Shown one piece after another: positions 8,378-17,004 of a stretch of DNA of 64,000 nucleotides. The DNA lies in NCBI RefSeq assembly GCF_002871945.2, contig NZ_CP126963.1:1674001-1738000 (forward strand), written 5' to 3'. Position numbers and translations under genes: made by a program. Each line of letters opens with the position of its first letter. Within the stretch, counting starts at the first letter, position 1. This DNA is from Gleimia hominis. GTDB lineage: Bacteria; Actinomycetota; Actinomycetes; Actinomycetales; Actinomycetaceae. The notes beneath the pieces were generated by a model. It did no database searches and was not told the DNA's origin. It saw only the letters and a list, made by a program, of their open reading frames with translations.

Positions 8378-9418
8378 CTAGTTGGTTTTCGGGAGCGACC
8401 GCGGTCCGTACTCTCCGCAGCGATGCGGATTTGAGGATCCGCGCGGCATTAACCGCGGTTCCAAAACAATATCACGCTGCGGCGCATCCGGATTATCGAG
8501 CCGTTCCATCAGCACCGACACACTCGCCTCCGCTAACCCCTCAAGCTGCTGATCCACAGAAGTGAGCGAAAGCTCCGGCATGTACGCAAGGCGCGTGTTA
8601 TCAAACCCGGTAACCCCCACGTGGGCGCCCGGTACCAAACCGCGGTTGTGAATCGCCATCAGAAGCTCCACCGCCAGCAAATCGTTGTGGCAAACAATGC
8701 CGGTGTCTGCCCCGAACTCATCGAGCACTTCGCGGGCCGCAACATCCGCCCGATCGTCCACAATAATCACCGTGATGTCATCGCGCCGGCCCCGCTGCTC
8801 CATCGCTGCGCGGTAACCATAAATGCGCTCATAAGTTGTATCACCCTTAATGTTGCGAAACGGACCGAGGAACACCACGTCACGATACCCCTGATCAAGC
8901 AGGTGCAGCGCGCAGCTGCGGGCACCCTCAAAATCATTCGTATGCACCAGGTCCACGTTCTGTGGCGCCACATTATTCGACACTAAACAAACCGACATCT
9001 CATCGGCTGCTCGCTGCAGCACCCCTTGGTCAATCAGCGGGGAAATCAACGCCAAGCCATCGACCCGCAGTTCCACAAACCGGTCAATCGCTTCCTGCTC
9101 CCGGTTAGGGTCCGACAAACTCACGTTCACCAACGCGGTTAAACCACGCCGCGCACACGCACGCGTAAACGCTTCCGCGAACTCGCCGTAAAACGAGTTT
9201 TCAAAGCTAGGCACCAATAACCCCAGGTTGTTCGTGGTTCTAGAAGCCAAAGACTGGGCTGCCGCGTTCGGACGGTAGCCCAGTTCTTCGATTGCTTGTA
9301 AAACCGCTGTGCGGCGCTGGGGGGAGACCCGTTTGTCCCCACGCACCACCAGCGAAACGAGTTGACGCGAAACCCCCGCGGCTTTCGCCACATCCGCCTG
9401 CGTCACCCGTCGAACCAT
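8378..9418 (-). CDS. LacI-family transcriptional regulator (first of two)
   Basis: This is a 346-residue repressor with an N-terminal helix-turn-helix (VTQADVAKAAGVSRQLVSLV, residues 5-24), the LacI hinge-helix region (YRPNAAAQSLAS, about residues 49-60) and a periplasmic-binding-like effector domain (NNLGLLVPSFENSFYGEFAEAF onward). It is the third gene of a likely operon after a Gfo/Idh/MocA dehydrogenase and a TIM-barrel isomerase, 36 bases behind the latter. Family knowledge makes the sugar or polyol substrate, or an early product, the likely inducer. A perfect CG-centred palindrome, typical of LacI operators, overlaps the start region of this operon's promoter (11894-11907), suggesting autoregulation. 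Which of the two LacI proteins binds which of the four palindromes cannot be decided. Confidence 0.9.
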   Translation of the reverse strand: MVRRVTQADVAKAAGVSRQLVSLVVRGDKRVSPQRRTAVLQAIEELGYRPNAAAQSLASRTTNNLGLLVPSFENSFYGEFAEAFTRACARRGLTALVNVSLSDPNREQEAIDRFVELRVDGLALISPLIDQGVLQRAADEMSVCLVSNNVAPQNVDLVHTNDFEGARSCALHLLDQGYRDVVFLGPFRNIKGDTTYERIYGYRAAMEQRGRRDDITVIIVDDRADVAAREVLDEFGADTGIVCHNDLLAVELLMAIHNRGLVPGAHVGVTGFDNTRLAYMPELSLTSVDQQLEGLAEASVSVLMERLDNPDAPQRDIVLEPRLMPRGSSNPHRCGEYGPRSLPKTN

Positions 9419-9454
9419 ACCCCCTAGTTTAGCGGGTGGCTGATTACCCGGCTG

Positions 9455-10480
9455 TCACAGTTTGCGATTCGCCGCCAAAAGCGTGTCCGCGCCGATCTTC
9501 AACCCCTCCAGCGGGCCGTAAGCCTTGTCCTCATGCTCAATATTTACATTCATATCCGGGTTGATCGCCGCAATTTCACGCAGGAAGGCTGCCCACCAGT
9601 CCACGTTGTGTTCAACACCGGCGTGGTTGCGGCCCAGCCCGAGCGCTACGAAACGCCACGCTGGATCCTGTGGCCAAACCGAACACCACGATGCCGGCCC
9701 CGTGGGGTACTTTTGTTCATCGGGCGCACTTTCTGGGACATAACCGAACTCGGCGTCGAGCACACCTTTCACCCGCACCCCCGGTTCAATCGCCGTGTCT
9801 TTTGCGTGCACGTGGAAAATATGTTCGCCCAAATACTTGGTGGCCTGCACAATGTCTAGCCCCTGCCACATCAGGTGGGAGGGGTCCATGTTCACTCCCA
9901 CGTTTTTAGCGTCAATGTCTTCAGCGAAGTTTAGGAACCCATTGGGGCTGAACACGAGGTTGTGCGGGTGCAGTTCGAGCGCCAGCTTTACACCGGCGTC
10001 TTGCGCGCGCTGGTCCATTTCTTTCCAAAACGGGATGGCAACGCTGCGCTGATACTGTTTAATCTCCATGTACACGTTATCCCACGGGTTCACCACCCAG
10101 TTTGGGTATTTCGCGCTTTCATCAGACCCAGGTAGGCCCGACATGCACACGATTTCTTCTACCCCCAGCAGGCCCGCGAGTTTGATTGCTGCTTTGAGGT
10201 CGTTCGCGTGTTTTTGCCCCGTCCCCTTGTACGGCGACAGCGGGTTACCAGAAGTATTAAACCCCGCCAGTTTCATCCCTTTTTCTTCGAACACCCCCAG
10301 GTATTCTTCGCGCGCTGTCTGGCTAGCAAGCAGGGATTCCACAGGTGCGTGCGGGGAGGGGATAAATCCACCCACGTTCACTTCCGCACCCGACAGCCCC
10401 ATTTTCTTGAGGGTATCCAATGCCTGCCCCAACGTCTGGTTAGATATGCAAGCGGTGTAAGCTCCAAGTGTTAACGCCAT
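9455..10480 (-). CDS. Sugar phosphate isomerase/epimerase-like TIM-barrel protein
   Basis: This 341-residue protein belongs to the xylose-isomerase-like TIM-barrel superfamily (IolE/IolI/EboC-like), whose members isomerise, epimerise or dehydrate sugars and inososes using a divalent metal. Metal-ligand patterns seen are LALELHPHNLVFSP (Glu/His about residue 170), VGVNMDPSHLMWQG (about residue 200), IFHVHAKD (about residue 228) and, near the end, NVNIEHEDKAYG. It is somewhat longer than IolE because of an insert around residues 250-285 (Trp/Pro-rich). It lies 125 bases after a Gfo/Idh/MocA dehydrogenase, and the pair recurs elsewhere in the window. A role after oxidation of a sugar or inositol is inferred; the exact reaction is unknown. 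Confidence 0.75.
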   Translation of the reverse strand: MALTLGAYTACISNQTLGQALDTLKKMGLSGAEVNVGGFIPSPHAPVESLLASQTAREEYLGVFEEKGMKLAGFNTSGNPLSPYKGTGQKHANDLKAAIKLAGLLGVEEIVCMSGLPGSDESAKYPNWVVNPWDNVYMEIKQYQRSVAIPFWKEMDQRAQDAGVKLALELHPHNLVFSPNGFLNFAEDIDAKNVGVNMDPSHLMWQGLDIVQATKYLGEHIFHVHAKDTAIEPGVRVKGVLDAEFGYVPESAPDEQKYPTGPASWCSVWPQDPAWRFVALGLGRNHAGVEHNVDWWAAFLREIAAINPDMNVNIEHEDKAYGPLEGLKIGADTLLAANRKL

Positions 10481-10605
10481 TGTTTTTTCCTTTTCCTAGT
10501 TATTTGATTGCTGCGTGCTGATTGATTGCTTCGCTGCGGGCACTCGTTTGCTTCGCTGCGTTTGCTTCATTACCGTGCAGCGGCTACTTGATGGCACCCG
10601 CGCGC

Positions 10606-11787
10606 CTACTCGATTGTTACGCTAGTTCCACCGTCTGCGGCTGAGCGCGCGATTGCCTGCTGGATCCGCATAGACCGGTACCCGTGTGCGAATGACGGCA
10701 ACTTCGGCAGGCCATCATCGATACCGAGCACCTGTTGGATGAACGCGTGTGCCTGAATGGTGAACTGATCTATTTGCGTAAATCCAACCCCCGCGAATGC
10801 CATGGAGGAACCGTCTTTGAAGTACGGAAACTCTGGGTTCACCAGTACGCGCCGCTGCCCCCTTAAGTGTTCTGGTCCAGATTGGTCATCTACTGTAATC
10901 TCCCCTGCGCGTGCCATGTCGAACCCCGCGGTTGCTTGCGTTCCTATTACGTTGAACATGAGGGCATTGGGGTACCCGAAAGCCACGCGGGAACACGAGA
11001 ACGTGCCGCTCACACCGTTTTCAAACTCGGCGGTAAAGGTGGCGACGTCGTCGTTAGTGACCGCACTCATTTTAGCGGGCCCGTCTACTGAAACGCCGCG
11101 GCCACCAGCAACCACCCCGTCCATTTGTGGCCGCTCGCTAATTACTGTGGTCAGCCGCGCCCCGGAAACTGACCGTATTGGCCCCATCACGTATTCGGCC
11201 GTGTCAATCAGGTGACTGCCCACATCCCCAAGCGCACCCGAGCCCATTGGGCCGGTGTACCGCCAGGCAATCGGTGTTTTGGGGTCTGCCCCGTAGTCGC
11301 ACCAGTACCGAGCATCGAAGTGGTTTATTGTGCCGAAGTCTCCGTTTTTAACCATGCGGGCGATCTGAGAGATACCGGGGTTGCGCCGGTAGGTGTAACC
11401 CAGTCCGGTAACCACGTCTGCTTCCGCTTCTAGCTGCGCCATTGCTTTCGCGTCTTCAAGCGTGTCCGTGAGGGGTTTTTCGCACAACACGTGTTTGCCA
11501 GCCTCTATGAGGGCCTGCGCCATTTCACGGTGCAGTTTGTTAGCAACGACGATGGAAACGATATCGATACTGGGGTCTTCCACTATGTCCCGCCAGTTAT
11601 CAGTGGCGTGTTCGAACCCGTAGTCTTTCGCTGCGGACTGTGCGAATGGTTTGTACGCATCTGCAATCGTCGCGAGACGCACGTGCGGGAAAGGCGCGTG
11701 GTAGATCGTAGCTGCTTGCCGCCAAGCATTCGCGTGCGTGCGGCCCGCCATGCCCGCACCAATCACGGCTACAGAGAGTTGCTGCAT
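10606..11787 (-). CDS. Gfo/Idh/MocA-family oxidoreductase
   Basis: This 393-residue NAD(P)-dependent dehydrogenase has an N-terminal Rossmann fold (VAVIGAGMAGRTHANAW, residues 6-22) and the family motif HVLCEKPLTDT (about residues 93-103, catalytic Lys of EKP). The C-terminal alpha/beta domain contains DVGSHLIDTAEYVMGPI (about residue 195), where the His is the conserved catalytic residue. Family members oxidise cyclitols and sugars at a ring hydroxyl. It is the first gene of the operon reading leftward to the isomerase, LacI and perhaps the zinc dehydrogenase. A consensus promoter (11918-11946) and palindromic operator (11894-11907) lie upstream. The substrate may be a scyllo- or chiro-inositol, or the sugar part of a glycoside; this is not resolvable from sequence. 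Confidence 0.8.
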   Translation of the reverse strand: MQQLSVAVIGAGMAGRTHANAWRQAATIYHAPFPHVRLATIADAYKPFAQSAAKDYGFEHATDNWRDIVEDPSIDIVSIVVANKLHREMAQALIEAGKHVLCEKPLTDTLEDAKAMAQLEAEADVVTGLGYTYRRNPGISQIARMVKNGDFGTINHFDARYWCDYGADPKTPIAWRYTGPMGSGALGDVGSHLIDTAEYVMGPIRSVSGARLTTVISERPQMDGVVAGGRGVSVDGPAKMSAVTNDDVATFTAEFENGVSGTFSCSRVAFGYPNALMFNVIGTQATAGFDMARAGEITVDDQSGPEHLRGQRRVLVNPEFPYFKDGSSMAFAGVGFTQIDQFTIQAHAFIQQVLGIDDGLPKLPSFAHGYRSMRIQQAIARSAADGGTSVTIE

Positions 11788-11893
11788 CTTCGGTTCCCCC
11801 TCAGGTTAATACTCAACATCCTTGTCGTACCCAACGCGCGCAAGCCGGTTCTAAACCCGAAAAAGGCTTTCTCCAAAAGCTACCGCGACTCTT

Positions 11894-11907
11894 TTAACGC
11901 GCGTTAA
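11894..11907. promoter_or_regulatory. LacI-type operator, perfect palindrome TTAACGCGCGTTAA
   Basis: A perfect 14-base palindrome with the central CG typical of LacI-family operators. It starts 10 bases downstream of the -10 element of the minus-strand promoter at 11918-11946, so bound repressor would block transcription start. Related sites are at 14768, 16899 and 35014. Confidence 0.75.
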
Positions 11908-11917
11908 GGTTGTTTCT

Positions 11918-11946
11918 AGTTAAACACATACCATTTGTCCTGTCAA
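11918..11946 (-). promoter_or_regulatory. Sigma-A type promoter of the dehydrogenase-isomerase-LacI operon
   Basis: On the minus strand, TTGACA (11946-11941) is followed after 17 bases by TTAACT (11923-11918). The -35 is a perfect consensus match. The gene start at 11787 lies about 125 bases downstream, with the LacI-type operator in between. Confidence 0.65.
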
Positions 11947-11985
11947 TAGATTTTTCGTGGAGCATGTGGATGCTGCGAACAAAAC

Positions 11986-12025
11986 GCCTGTGGCCACCTA
12001 GCTTTGCAGCTGGGTGGCCACAGGC
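11986..12025 (-). terminator. Strong terminator hairpin, probably bidirectional
   Basis: GCCTGTGGCCACC (11986-11998) pairs perfectly with GGTGGCCACAGGC (12013-12025) over a 14-base loop. Read on the minus strand it follows the membrane gene ending at 12118 and is trailed by GTTTTG. Read on the plus strand it is trailed by a run of six T's. It insulates the downstream LacI-controlled promoter. The rest of spacer 11788-12117 holds that promoter and operator and nothing else seen. Confidence 0.8.
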
Positions 12026-12117
12026 AATGTTTTTTGACTACCGCGTCTCTACGTTCTAACTTTTACGCTCTTAGGCGCTGGTTACTCGCCACGTCGTCTA
12101 TTCGCCATGCTGCCTAC

Positions 12118-12585
12118 TCACCACGTCGGCTGCTCACCACGTCGGCGCAACAAATGCCACGCGGACACCCCCGCACCTACGAACCCCAGCGTTAACACTG
12201 AAGTGATACTTACGGTTACCCCATGGAAAAACCCAGTGGCAACATCGGGAACCTGCGTGATCATTTTGAATGCCCCCACGTATCCGACCATCACTCCAGC
12301 GAGGATCAACACCGCTACAAAAAACAGGAGATTAACGGCCCAACGCGCAGAAAATGCGGAGTTAAAATAACCTACTACTACACTGATAACAATCAGCACC
12401 ATCGCCGCTGCTGCAATCTTGGGAATCACCCACAACGGTGTCCCCTCCACTTCATTCGGATGAGTCCAAAAATACCAAACCAAAAAACTACCCAGCACTA
12501 CCTCCACGAGCGGCGCAACCCAGTTCAAGCCCGAAAACACTGGCTCCACCCGCGCACCTCTAAAACGCGAAAACTCTTTGAACAT
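12118..12585 (-). CDS. Small integral membrane protein of unknown function
   Basis: This 155-residue protein has four predicted hydrophobic segments (about residues 24-41, 55-74, 83-105 and 118-142) and a basic C-terminus (LLRRRGEQ). I recognise no family. A G-rich stretch (AGGGGGGG) precedes the ATG. It sits alone between the LacI regulator gene ending at 12718 upstream on the same strand and a strong terminator 90 bases downstream. Its role in polyol metabolism, if any, is unknown. Confidence 0.6.
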   Translation of the reverse strand: MFKEFSRFRGARVEPVFSGLNWVAPLVEVVLGSFLVWYFWTHPNEVEGTPLWVIPKIAAAAMVLIVISVVVGYFNSAFSARWAVNLLFFVAVLILAGVMVGYVGAFKMITQVPDVATGFFHGVTVSITSVLTLGFVGAGVSAWHLLRRRGEQPTW

Positions 12586-12717
12586 CTTCGCCCCCCCTGT
12601 GCTATACAGTTCTGCTAGGCCAATAAAATAAACCGTGCGTGCTAAGTTAATTACGCTGAAATAGCGCCTGAGAAACTAGAGTGCGCAACTTCTGTTATTA
12701 ATCTGTTACGATCTGCT

Positions 12718-13779
12718 CTACTGCGCTTCCGTGGAAGCACGCGCCACTAGTTGTGGTTCCAGTGTGACGTCCCGAGCCACCCCGTTCGTATCCTCCAACA
12801 GTTCAAAAACAGCTTCCGCCATCCGCACCGGGGTCTGATCTATCGAGGTTATTCCGCGCTCACCACGATCAGCGTAAAACGTATTGTCGTAAGACAAAAC
12901 CCCAGCCTCAACCCCCAAACGCAGCCCCAGGGACCGCACTGCTGAAACTGCCTCAACCCCAATCTGGTCGTTATACGCAATAATCCCCAGTCTTTTATTC
13001 GCAACAGAACGCTCTGACGGGGGCGCGCCACCGCCTAGCACAGTCGAACTTGCAGTTGCGCGGCCCTCATTTGGCAACGAAACCCGCGCCGCATCGAGCA
13101 CCCTACGAACCTCGTCATACGGATTATCCGTAGGACACATGCGGAGCGAGGCGCCACTAGCTTTCGCAGCCCTCACCAGCTCCTCAGACCTCACCCGCAT
13201 CGCCGCGTCCTTAGCTTCACCCGCCGGACACAACACGACCAGCTCACCAAAGCCCTGCTCCAATAAATGATCGACTGCTAAACGCGCGGCCACACCCTCA
13301 TCAATATGAACAGCGCTAACCGGAGCACCATAACTACTGGCCCCCACCAAACAAGCCGGCGTATTCCCAACCACATCCGCCAGCTGCGCAGCAGAAAGCA
13401 TGGGGGAAACCGCAATCACCCCACCTACCCGCAAAGAACAAAACGAACGCAACACCTGCTTCTCGCGCTCAACCTGCGAATTCCCAGTGGCAGTAAACGC
13501 CACCACACCCCGCCCATCAGCCACCTGCTGAATCGCAGACACCACCGACTCAAAAAACGGATTACGCAAGTTCGGCAACAAAACCCCAACCAAAGACGAA
13601 CTGCGGGCCGCCAACATCGCCGCCCCCAAGTTACGCGAATACCCCAGCCGGTGTGCAACCTCAAGAATCCGCTGCTTCGTCCCCTCAGCAACATTCGCAG
13701 AATCCGACAAAGCCAAAGAAACGAGGCCGCGCGAAACCCCCGCTTCGCGCGCCACGTCTGCCTGCGTAACCTGATTCAT
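12718..13779 (-). CDS. LacI-family transcriptional regulator (second of two)
   Basis: This 353-residue protein has a LacI helix-turn-helix (VTQADVAREAGVSRGLVSLA, residues 4-23), hinge region (YSRNLGAAMLAARSSS, about residues 48-63) and periplasmic-binding-like effector domain with LPNLRNPFFESVVSAI. A proline/Gly/Ser-rich stretch around residues 240-262 (ASSTVLGGGAPPSERSV) looks like an insertion within the effector domain relative to its paralogue at 8378-9418. The start is 10 bases after the stop of the isomerase gene 13790-14656, so the two form an operon. The palindrome at 14768-14781 upstream is the likely autoregulatory operator. Confidence 0.88.
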   Translation of the reverse strand: MNQVTQADVAREAGVSRGLVSLALSDSANVAEGTKQRILEVAHRLGYSRNLGAAMLAARSSSLVGVLLPNLRNPFFESVVSAIQQVADGRGVVAFTATGNSQVEREKQVLRSFCSLRVGGVIAVSPMLSAAQLADVVGNTPACLVGASSYGAPVSAVHIDEGVAARLAVDHLLEQGFGELVVLCPAGEAKDAAMRVRSEELVRAAKASGASLRMCPTDNPYDEVRRVLDAARVSLPNEGRATASSTVLGGGAPPSERSVANKRLGIIAYNDQIGVEAVSAVRSLGLRLGVEAGVLSYDNTFYADRGERGITSIDQTPVRMAEAVFELLEDTNGVARDVTLEPQLVARASTEAQ

Positions 13780-13789
13780 ACGCCCAAGT

Positions 13790-14656
13790 CTACGCGGAAA
13801 ACTCTTTCTCTAACCTCTCGCGCATCCGCACATTCGCCTCATCCGCTTTCTCAATCCAACCAAACATGCAGACCGTGAGGACCCCATCGAACTTCATGTC
13901 CCGTAGCGTAGCGAACAGCTCGTCCCACGGTACCTCCCCGTCCCCAATTTCGTTGTGCTGATGCACGCGTGCATCCACACCCGGCGGGTTAATGATGTAG
14001 CGGTTCCCATCGTTAATCTTGTGGTTATACACATCCGCCACGTGCACCGCCTTGAGTTTAGGCCCGGCGTAGCGCAGCATCCGCTCCACATCCCCCGCCC
14101 CGTCCGACAGATGGAACGTGTGTGGGCAGCAATACTCGTAATTCACCCAATCCAAGTTCATGCCCCGCACAATCTCTACCGCCGGGTCATTAAGCTCCAC
14201 AAAGTCGTACGGGTGAGCCTCCATGTTCAGCTCAATCCCATACCTCTCGAACGTCGGCACCAGCTCGAACATTGACTTGTACCACTGGTGCTCACACTGA
14301 CGAGGCGTATTCGGGTCACCAGAAAACTCCGACGTAATGGTGCGCACATCCAACTGGTCAGCGATCTCCAACAGTCGCTTCCAGTTCCGCACCTGCGCCT
14401 GCCGCTCCTGCTCATCAACCGCCGACCAGTTAAACACCGGGTTCAGCGTCCGGATCTTCACTCCCGTGTCCTTAACCGCCTGGTTCAACTCGGCAATATA
14501 CCTGTCGTCGGCCTTCGGATAGTGGTGCCAAAAGTGGAAATCGCGCCGCGGTGACAGCTCCACATACTCGTATCCCAGCTGCGCTGCCTTATGGATCGTT
14601 TCAGGCGCCGACATGTTTAGGTAGTACATGTTTGGATCTAGTGCAATATCAACCAT
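13790..14656 (-). CDS. Sugar phosphate isomerase/epimerase-like TIM-barrel protein
   Basis: This 288-residue xylose-isomerase-like TIM barrel protein is probably a metal-dependent isomerase or epimerase of an oxidised inositol or sugar. Metal-site motifs are GIELNMEAHPYDFVE (Glu/His about residue 140), KAVHVADVYNH (about residue 200) and the C-terminal GVLTVCMFGW. The usual C-terminal Glu strand is altered to CMFGW, so a ligand may be missing. Two adjacent ATGs are possible. The second (14656) has AGAGG at five bases and is chosen; a TTG at 14674 is unlikely. It is co-transcribed with the second LacI gene and lies 153 bases downstream of an IolG-like gene on the same strand. Confidence 0.72.
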   Translation of the reverse strand: MVDIALDPNMYYLNMSAPETIHKAAQLGYEYVELSPRRDFHFWHHYPKADDRYIAELNQAVKDTGVKIRTLNPVFNWSAVDEQERQAQVRNWKRLLEIADQLDVRTITSEFSGDPNTPRQCEHQWYKSMFELVPTFERYGIELNMEAHPYDFVELNDPAVEIVRGMNLDWVNYEYCCPHTFHLSDGAGDVERMLRYAGPKLKAVHVADVYNHKINDGNRYIINPPGVDARVHQHNEIGDGEVPWDELFATLRDMKFDGVLTVCMFGWIEKADEANVRMRERLEKEFSA

Positions 14657-14767
14657 CATGTCCTCTTCGTCCAATAGTTTTGTAGTTCTTTATGGTGAGG
14701 GCGCCATCGTCGGCACCCTCACCAACATCAACCATAATGTTCTTACATATGAGTGTAGCGCATAATT

Positions 14768-14781
14768 CTAACGCGCGTTAA
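14768..14781. promoter_or_regulatory. LacI-type operator CTAACGCGCGTTAA
   Basis: It differs from the perfect palindrome at 11894 by one end base (12-base perfect core TAACGCGCGTTA, 14769-14780). It sits about 110 bases upstream of the isomerase-LacI operon. On the minus strand it overlaps a possible -35 (TTAACG) that is 18 bases from TACACT. Confidence 0.65.
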
Positions 14782-14809
14782 GCCAGGCCCTACCTGCCCG
14801 CAACCGGCG

Positions 14810-15835
14810 CTATTTATACAGCGCAGGTTTATCAATCATCTGCACATCCACCAGTGGCCCACCACCAGTTTCCGCCGCATTAGAAGCGGAATCTAATGCA
14901 GCTTCCACCACCACCGTGGCAGCATACCCATCCCACGCGGTGGAACCCGTGTGACGATCCGCTTTGACGGCATTGATCCACTCTTGAACCTCCTGGTTAA
15001 AAGCAGCGTGAAAACGATCAATATGCGAACGGCAAATAGCGTTACGGTTCCCAGCGCGGTCGCGGATAAAGATTTGTTCCTGATCCCCCAGGCGCGCTGT
15101 ACCCTTTTCCATCACCACCTCGCATTCAATGGAGTAGCCGAAGTCGATATTCACATTCACTTCATCATCGATGCGCACGCCCGACTCCGTGTACATGACC
15201 AGCACAATCGGGTCAACCAAATCCTCAAAACGGTTAGAGGTCAGCCGCGGCCGATCCACGCGCACCGACGTGATTTCTTCATCCAACAGCCACCGCATCG
15301 TGTCGATTTCGTGGATCGCAGTGTCGTCAATCGCGTTGCGCGACGTGTAGTTCTCGGGCACCGACGGGTTCCGGTGTCGGTTGTGAACCAGGGTTGCATA
15401 CCCGTGTTCACCGGCTTTAAGCACCTGTTTCATCTGCTGGTACCCGGCGTCAAAACGCCGCATGAAACCAACGGTAACGAGCTTTTTACCCGCCTTTTGC
15501 TCCGCTGCCAATATCGCTTCACAATCCGCGATCGTGGTGGCGAGCGGCTTCTCACACAAGACGTATTTACCCGCCTCAATGCAACGGATTACGTCCGGTT
15601 TGTGAACCTTACCGAACGTCGCGATGAGCACCGCGTCCACAGCGTCGGATTCAATCAACTCCCGGCCCGAAGTGAACACACGCGCACCCAAAGGTTCCGC
15701 CACTTCCCGCGCAGCATCACGGTTCAGGTCCGCAACTGCGGTAATTCGCCCTCCAGATAGCTCGTTTTCTATGCGGTCTACGTGTGCGCGGCCCATTCCT
15801 CCCGCGCCAATCAAACCAATTTTTAGCTCAGACAT
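14810..15835 (-). CDS. iolG: Inositol 2-dehydrogenase family protein (IolG-like)
   Basis: This 341-residue NAD-dependent dehydrogenase is of the Gfo/Idh/MocA family, closest in appearance to myo-inositol 2-dehydrogenases that make scyllo-inosose. It shows Rossmann GLIGAGGMGRAHVDR (residues 7-21), YVLCEKPLATT (about residue 92) with the catalytic Lys, RNAIDDTAIHEIDTMRWLL (about residues 165-183) with catalytic Asp/His, and the RHRNPSVPENYTS stretch I associate with inositol dehydrogenases. A strong AAGGAGGAG precedes the ATG. It starts 9 bases after a TIM-barrel isomerase gene, forming an operon with a LacI-type operator near 16.9 kb. A second iolG (37397-38383) lies in an operon with iolE, so this copy may serve another inositol isomer. 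Confidence 0.75.
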   Translation of the reverse strand: MSELKIGLIGAGGMGRAHVDRIENELSGGRITAVADLNRDAAREVAEPLGARVFTSGRELIESDAVDAVLIATFGKVHKPDVIRCIEAGKYVLCEKPLATTIADCEAILAAEQKAGKKLVTVGFMRRFDAGYQQMKQVLKAGEHGYATLVHNRHRNPSVPENYTSRNAIDDTAIHEIDTMRWLLDEEITSVRVDRPRLTSNRFEDLVDPIVLVMYTESGVRIDDEVNVNIDFGYSIECEVVMEKGTARLGDQEQIFIRDRAGNRNAICRSHIDRFHAAFNQEVQEWINAVKADRHTGSTAWDGYAATVVVEAALDSASNAAETGGGPLVDVQMIDKPALYK

Positions 15836-15844
15836 AACTCCTCC

Positions 15845-16777
15845 TTATTTCATTCCCAGTCCGCATTCGGCCAAGTAATTGCGCATGTTTATCGCATTGT
15901 TCTTGGGGAACGAGGGGTCGCACGGGTAGCAGTCTTGCTCGCAGATGCAGTAGATATCGCGGTCGAGCTCGGCTAGCGCGGCTACAAACTCGTGCATTTC
16001 TGGCAGTCCCTTGGGTGGGCAAACTGACGCCCCCTTCGCCACTGCTTCGCCAAACGGCCAGTCTTTTTCGTGCGCCTCCCGGGTGATGTCTTCGTCGAAC
16101 GCTTTGATGTGCACGTACGTGATGCGCTCCGGGTAGTCCTTAATTAACTGCACGGGGTCCCCACCGCCGTACACCACGTGCCCGGAATCTAGACAGAAGT
16201 TCACATACGTTGGGTCGGTGGCGTCGAAAATTCGGGCGATCTCTTCTGGGGTTTCAATGTGCGAGTCCCCATGCGGGTGCAGCACCATCTTCAAGTTGTA
16301 TTCGTCTAGCAGCATTTGCCCGAGCTTATTCGCGTTCTCTACGTACAGTTTCCACGCGTCGTCAGACAGCACGCGGTCGTCGGTCCATTCCCAAGTTTTG
16401 TCGTCGCGGTACAGGGGCGGCAGGTGCACGATGTATTCCGCTCCTACAGCCGCGTGCGTTTCTGCGATTGCGCGAAACGTTTTTTCGGTTGTGGGCCACT
16501 GATCTTTCTTGTGCAGCACGCCCCATCCGGTGCCGGCCACTACTTTCATGCCGAATTCGTCGCACCATTTTTGTAGTTCTTTCGGATCGGTTGGGAAGTA
16601 TCCGAATGGCCCGGTTTCGATGATTTCGAACCCCGCTTCAGCCATTTCTTCCCACGCTTGGCGCGGGTCCATTTGTTTGTCGTCTTTGGGGAACCACACG
16701 CCCCACTGGTCGGGGCACACGCCAATGGCGAGTTTTGAGAATTTGGGGTTGTCTAGGTTACGTGCTTTCGACGTCAT
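15845..16777 (-). CDS. Sugar phosphate isomerase/epimerase-like TIM-barrel protein (IolE/IolI/IolH-like)
   Basis: This 310-residue xylose-isomerase-like TIM barrel protein has metal-ligand motifs GFEIIETGPFGY (about residue 50), LKMVLHPHGDSHIE (about residue 160), VNFCLDSGHVVYGGGD (about residue 190), ITYVHIKAFDEDI (about residue 222) and IYCICEQDCYP near the C-terminus. The general plan matches inosose dehydratase or isomerase proteins. It is the first gene of an operon with the IolG-like dehydrogenase, supporting a role on the inosose made by that enzyme: dehydration, or isomerisation between inososes. The upstream region has a LacI-type palindrome at 16899-16912. True iolE is at 38480-39340, so this is a paralogue with an unproven reaction. 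Confidence 0.72.
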   Translation of the reverse strand: MTSKARNLDNPKFSKLAIGVCPDQWGVWFPKDDKQMDPRQAWEEMAEAGFEIIETGPFGYFPTDPKELQKWCDEFGMKVVAGTGWGVLHKKDQWPTTEKTFRAIAETHAAVGAEYIVHLPPLYRDDKTWEWTDDRVLSDDAWKLYVENANKLGQMLLDEYNLKMVLHPHGDSHIETPEEIARIFDATDPTYVNFCLDSGHVVYGGGDPVQLIKDYPERITYVHIKAFDEDITREAHEKDWPFGEAVAKGASVCPPKGLPEMHEFVAALAELDRDIYCICEQDCYPCDPSFPKNNAINMRNYLAECGLGMK

Positions 16778-16898
16778 TGCCGAATCCTTCCGTGTTGTTT
16801 TTTGTTCTTTTCTTCCTGAGGTGGTGGCCGCTGCACACCCTTCAGCTTTGACCTAGCAAATATTGCTCACCAATACGTGGAGGCTCCACCCACTTGTT

Positions 16899-16912
16899 TT
16901 GGCGCGCGCTAA
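16899..16912. promoter_or_regulatory. LacI-type operator TTGGCGCGCGCTAA
   Basis: A near-palindrome whose reverse complement, TTAGCGCGCGCCAA, occurs exactly at 35014-35027. It lies in the divergent spacer between the isomerase-IolG operon (minus) and the TauE-type exporter (plus), so it could control either or both. Confidence 0.65.
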
Positions 16913-17004
16913 TAGCCTATCTTATGCGGTAATGAATTGGAAGAGGTTTCACCATATTGTGTTTACAAATGATCCTCAGTTGTGGTTGTAGGTATTATTA
17001 GACC

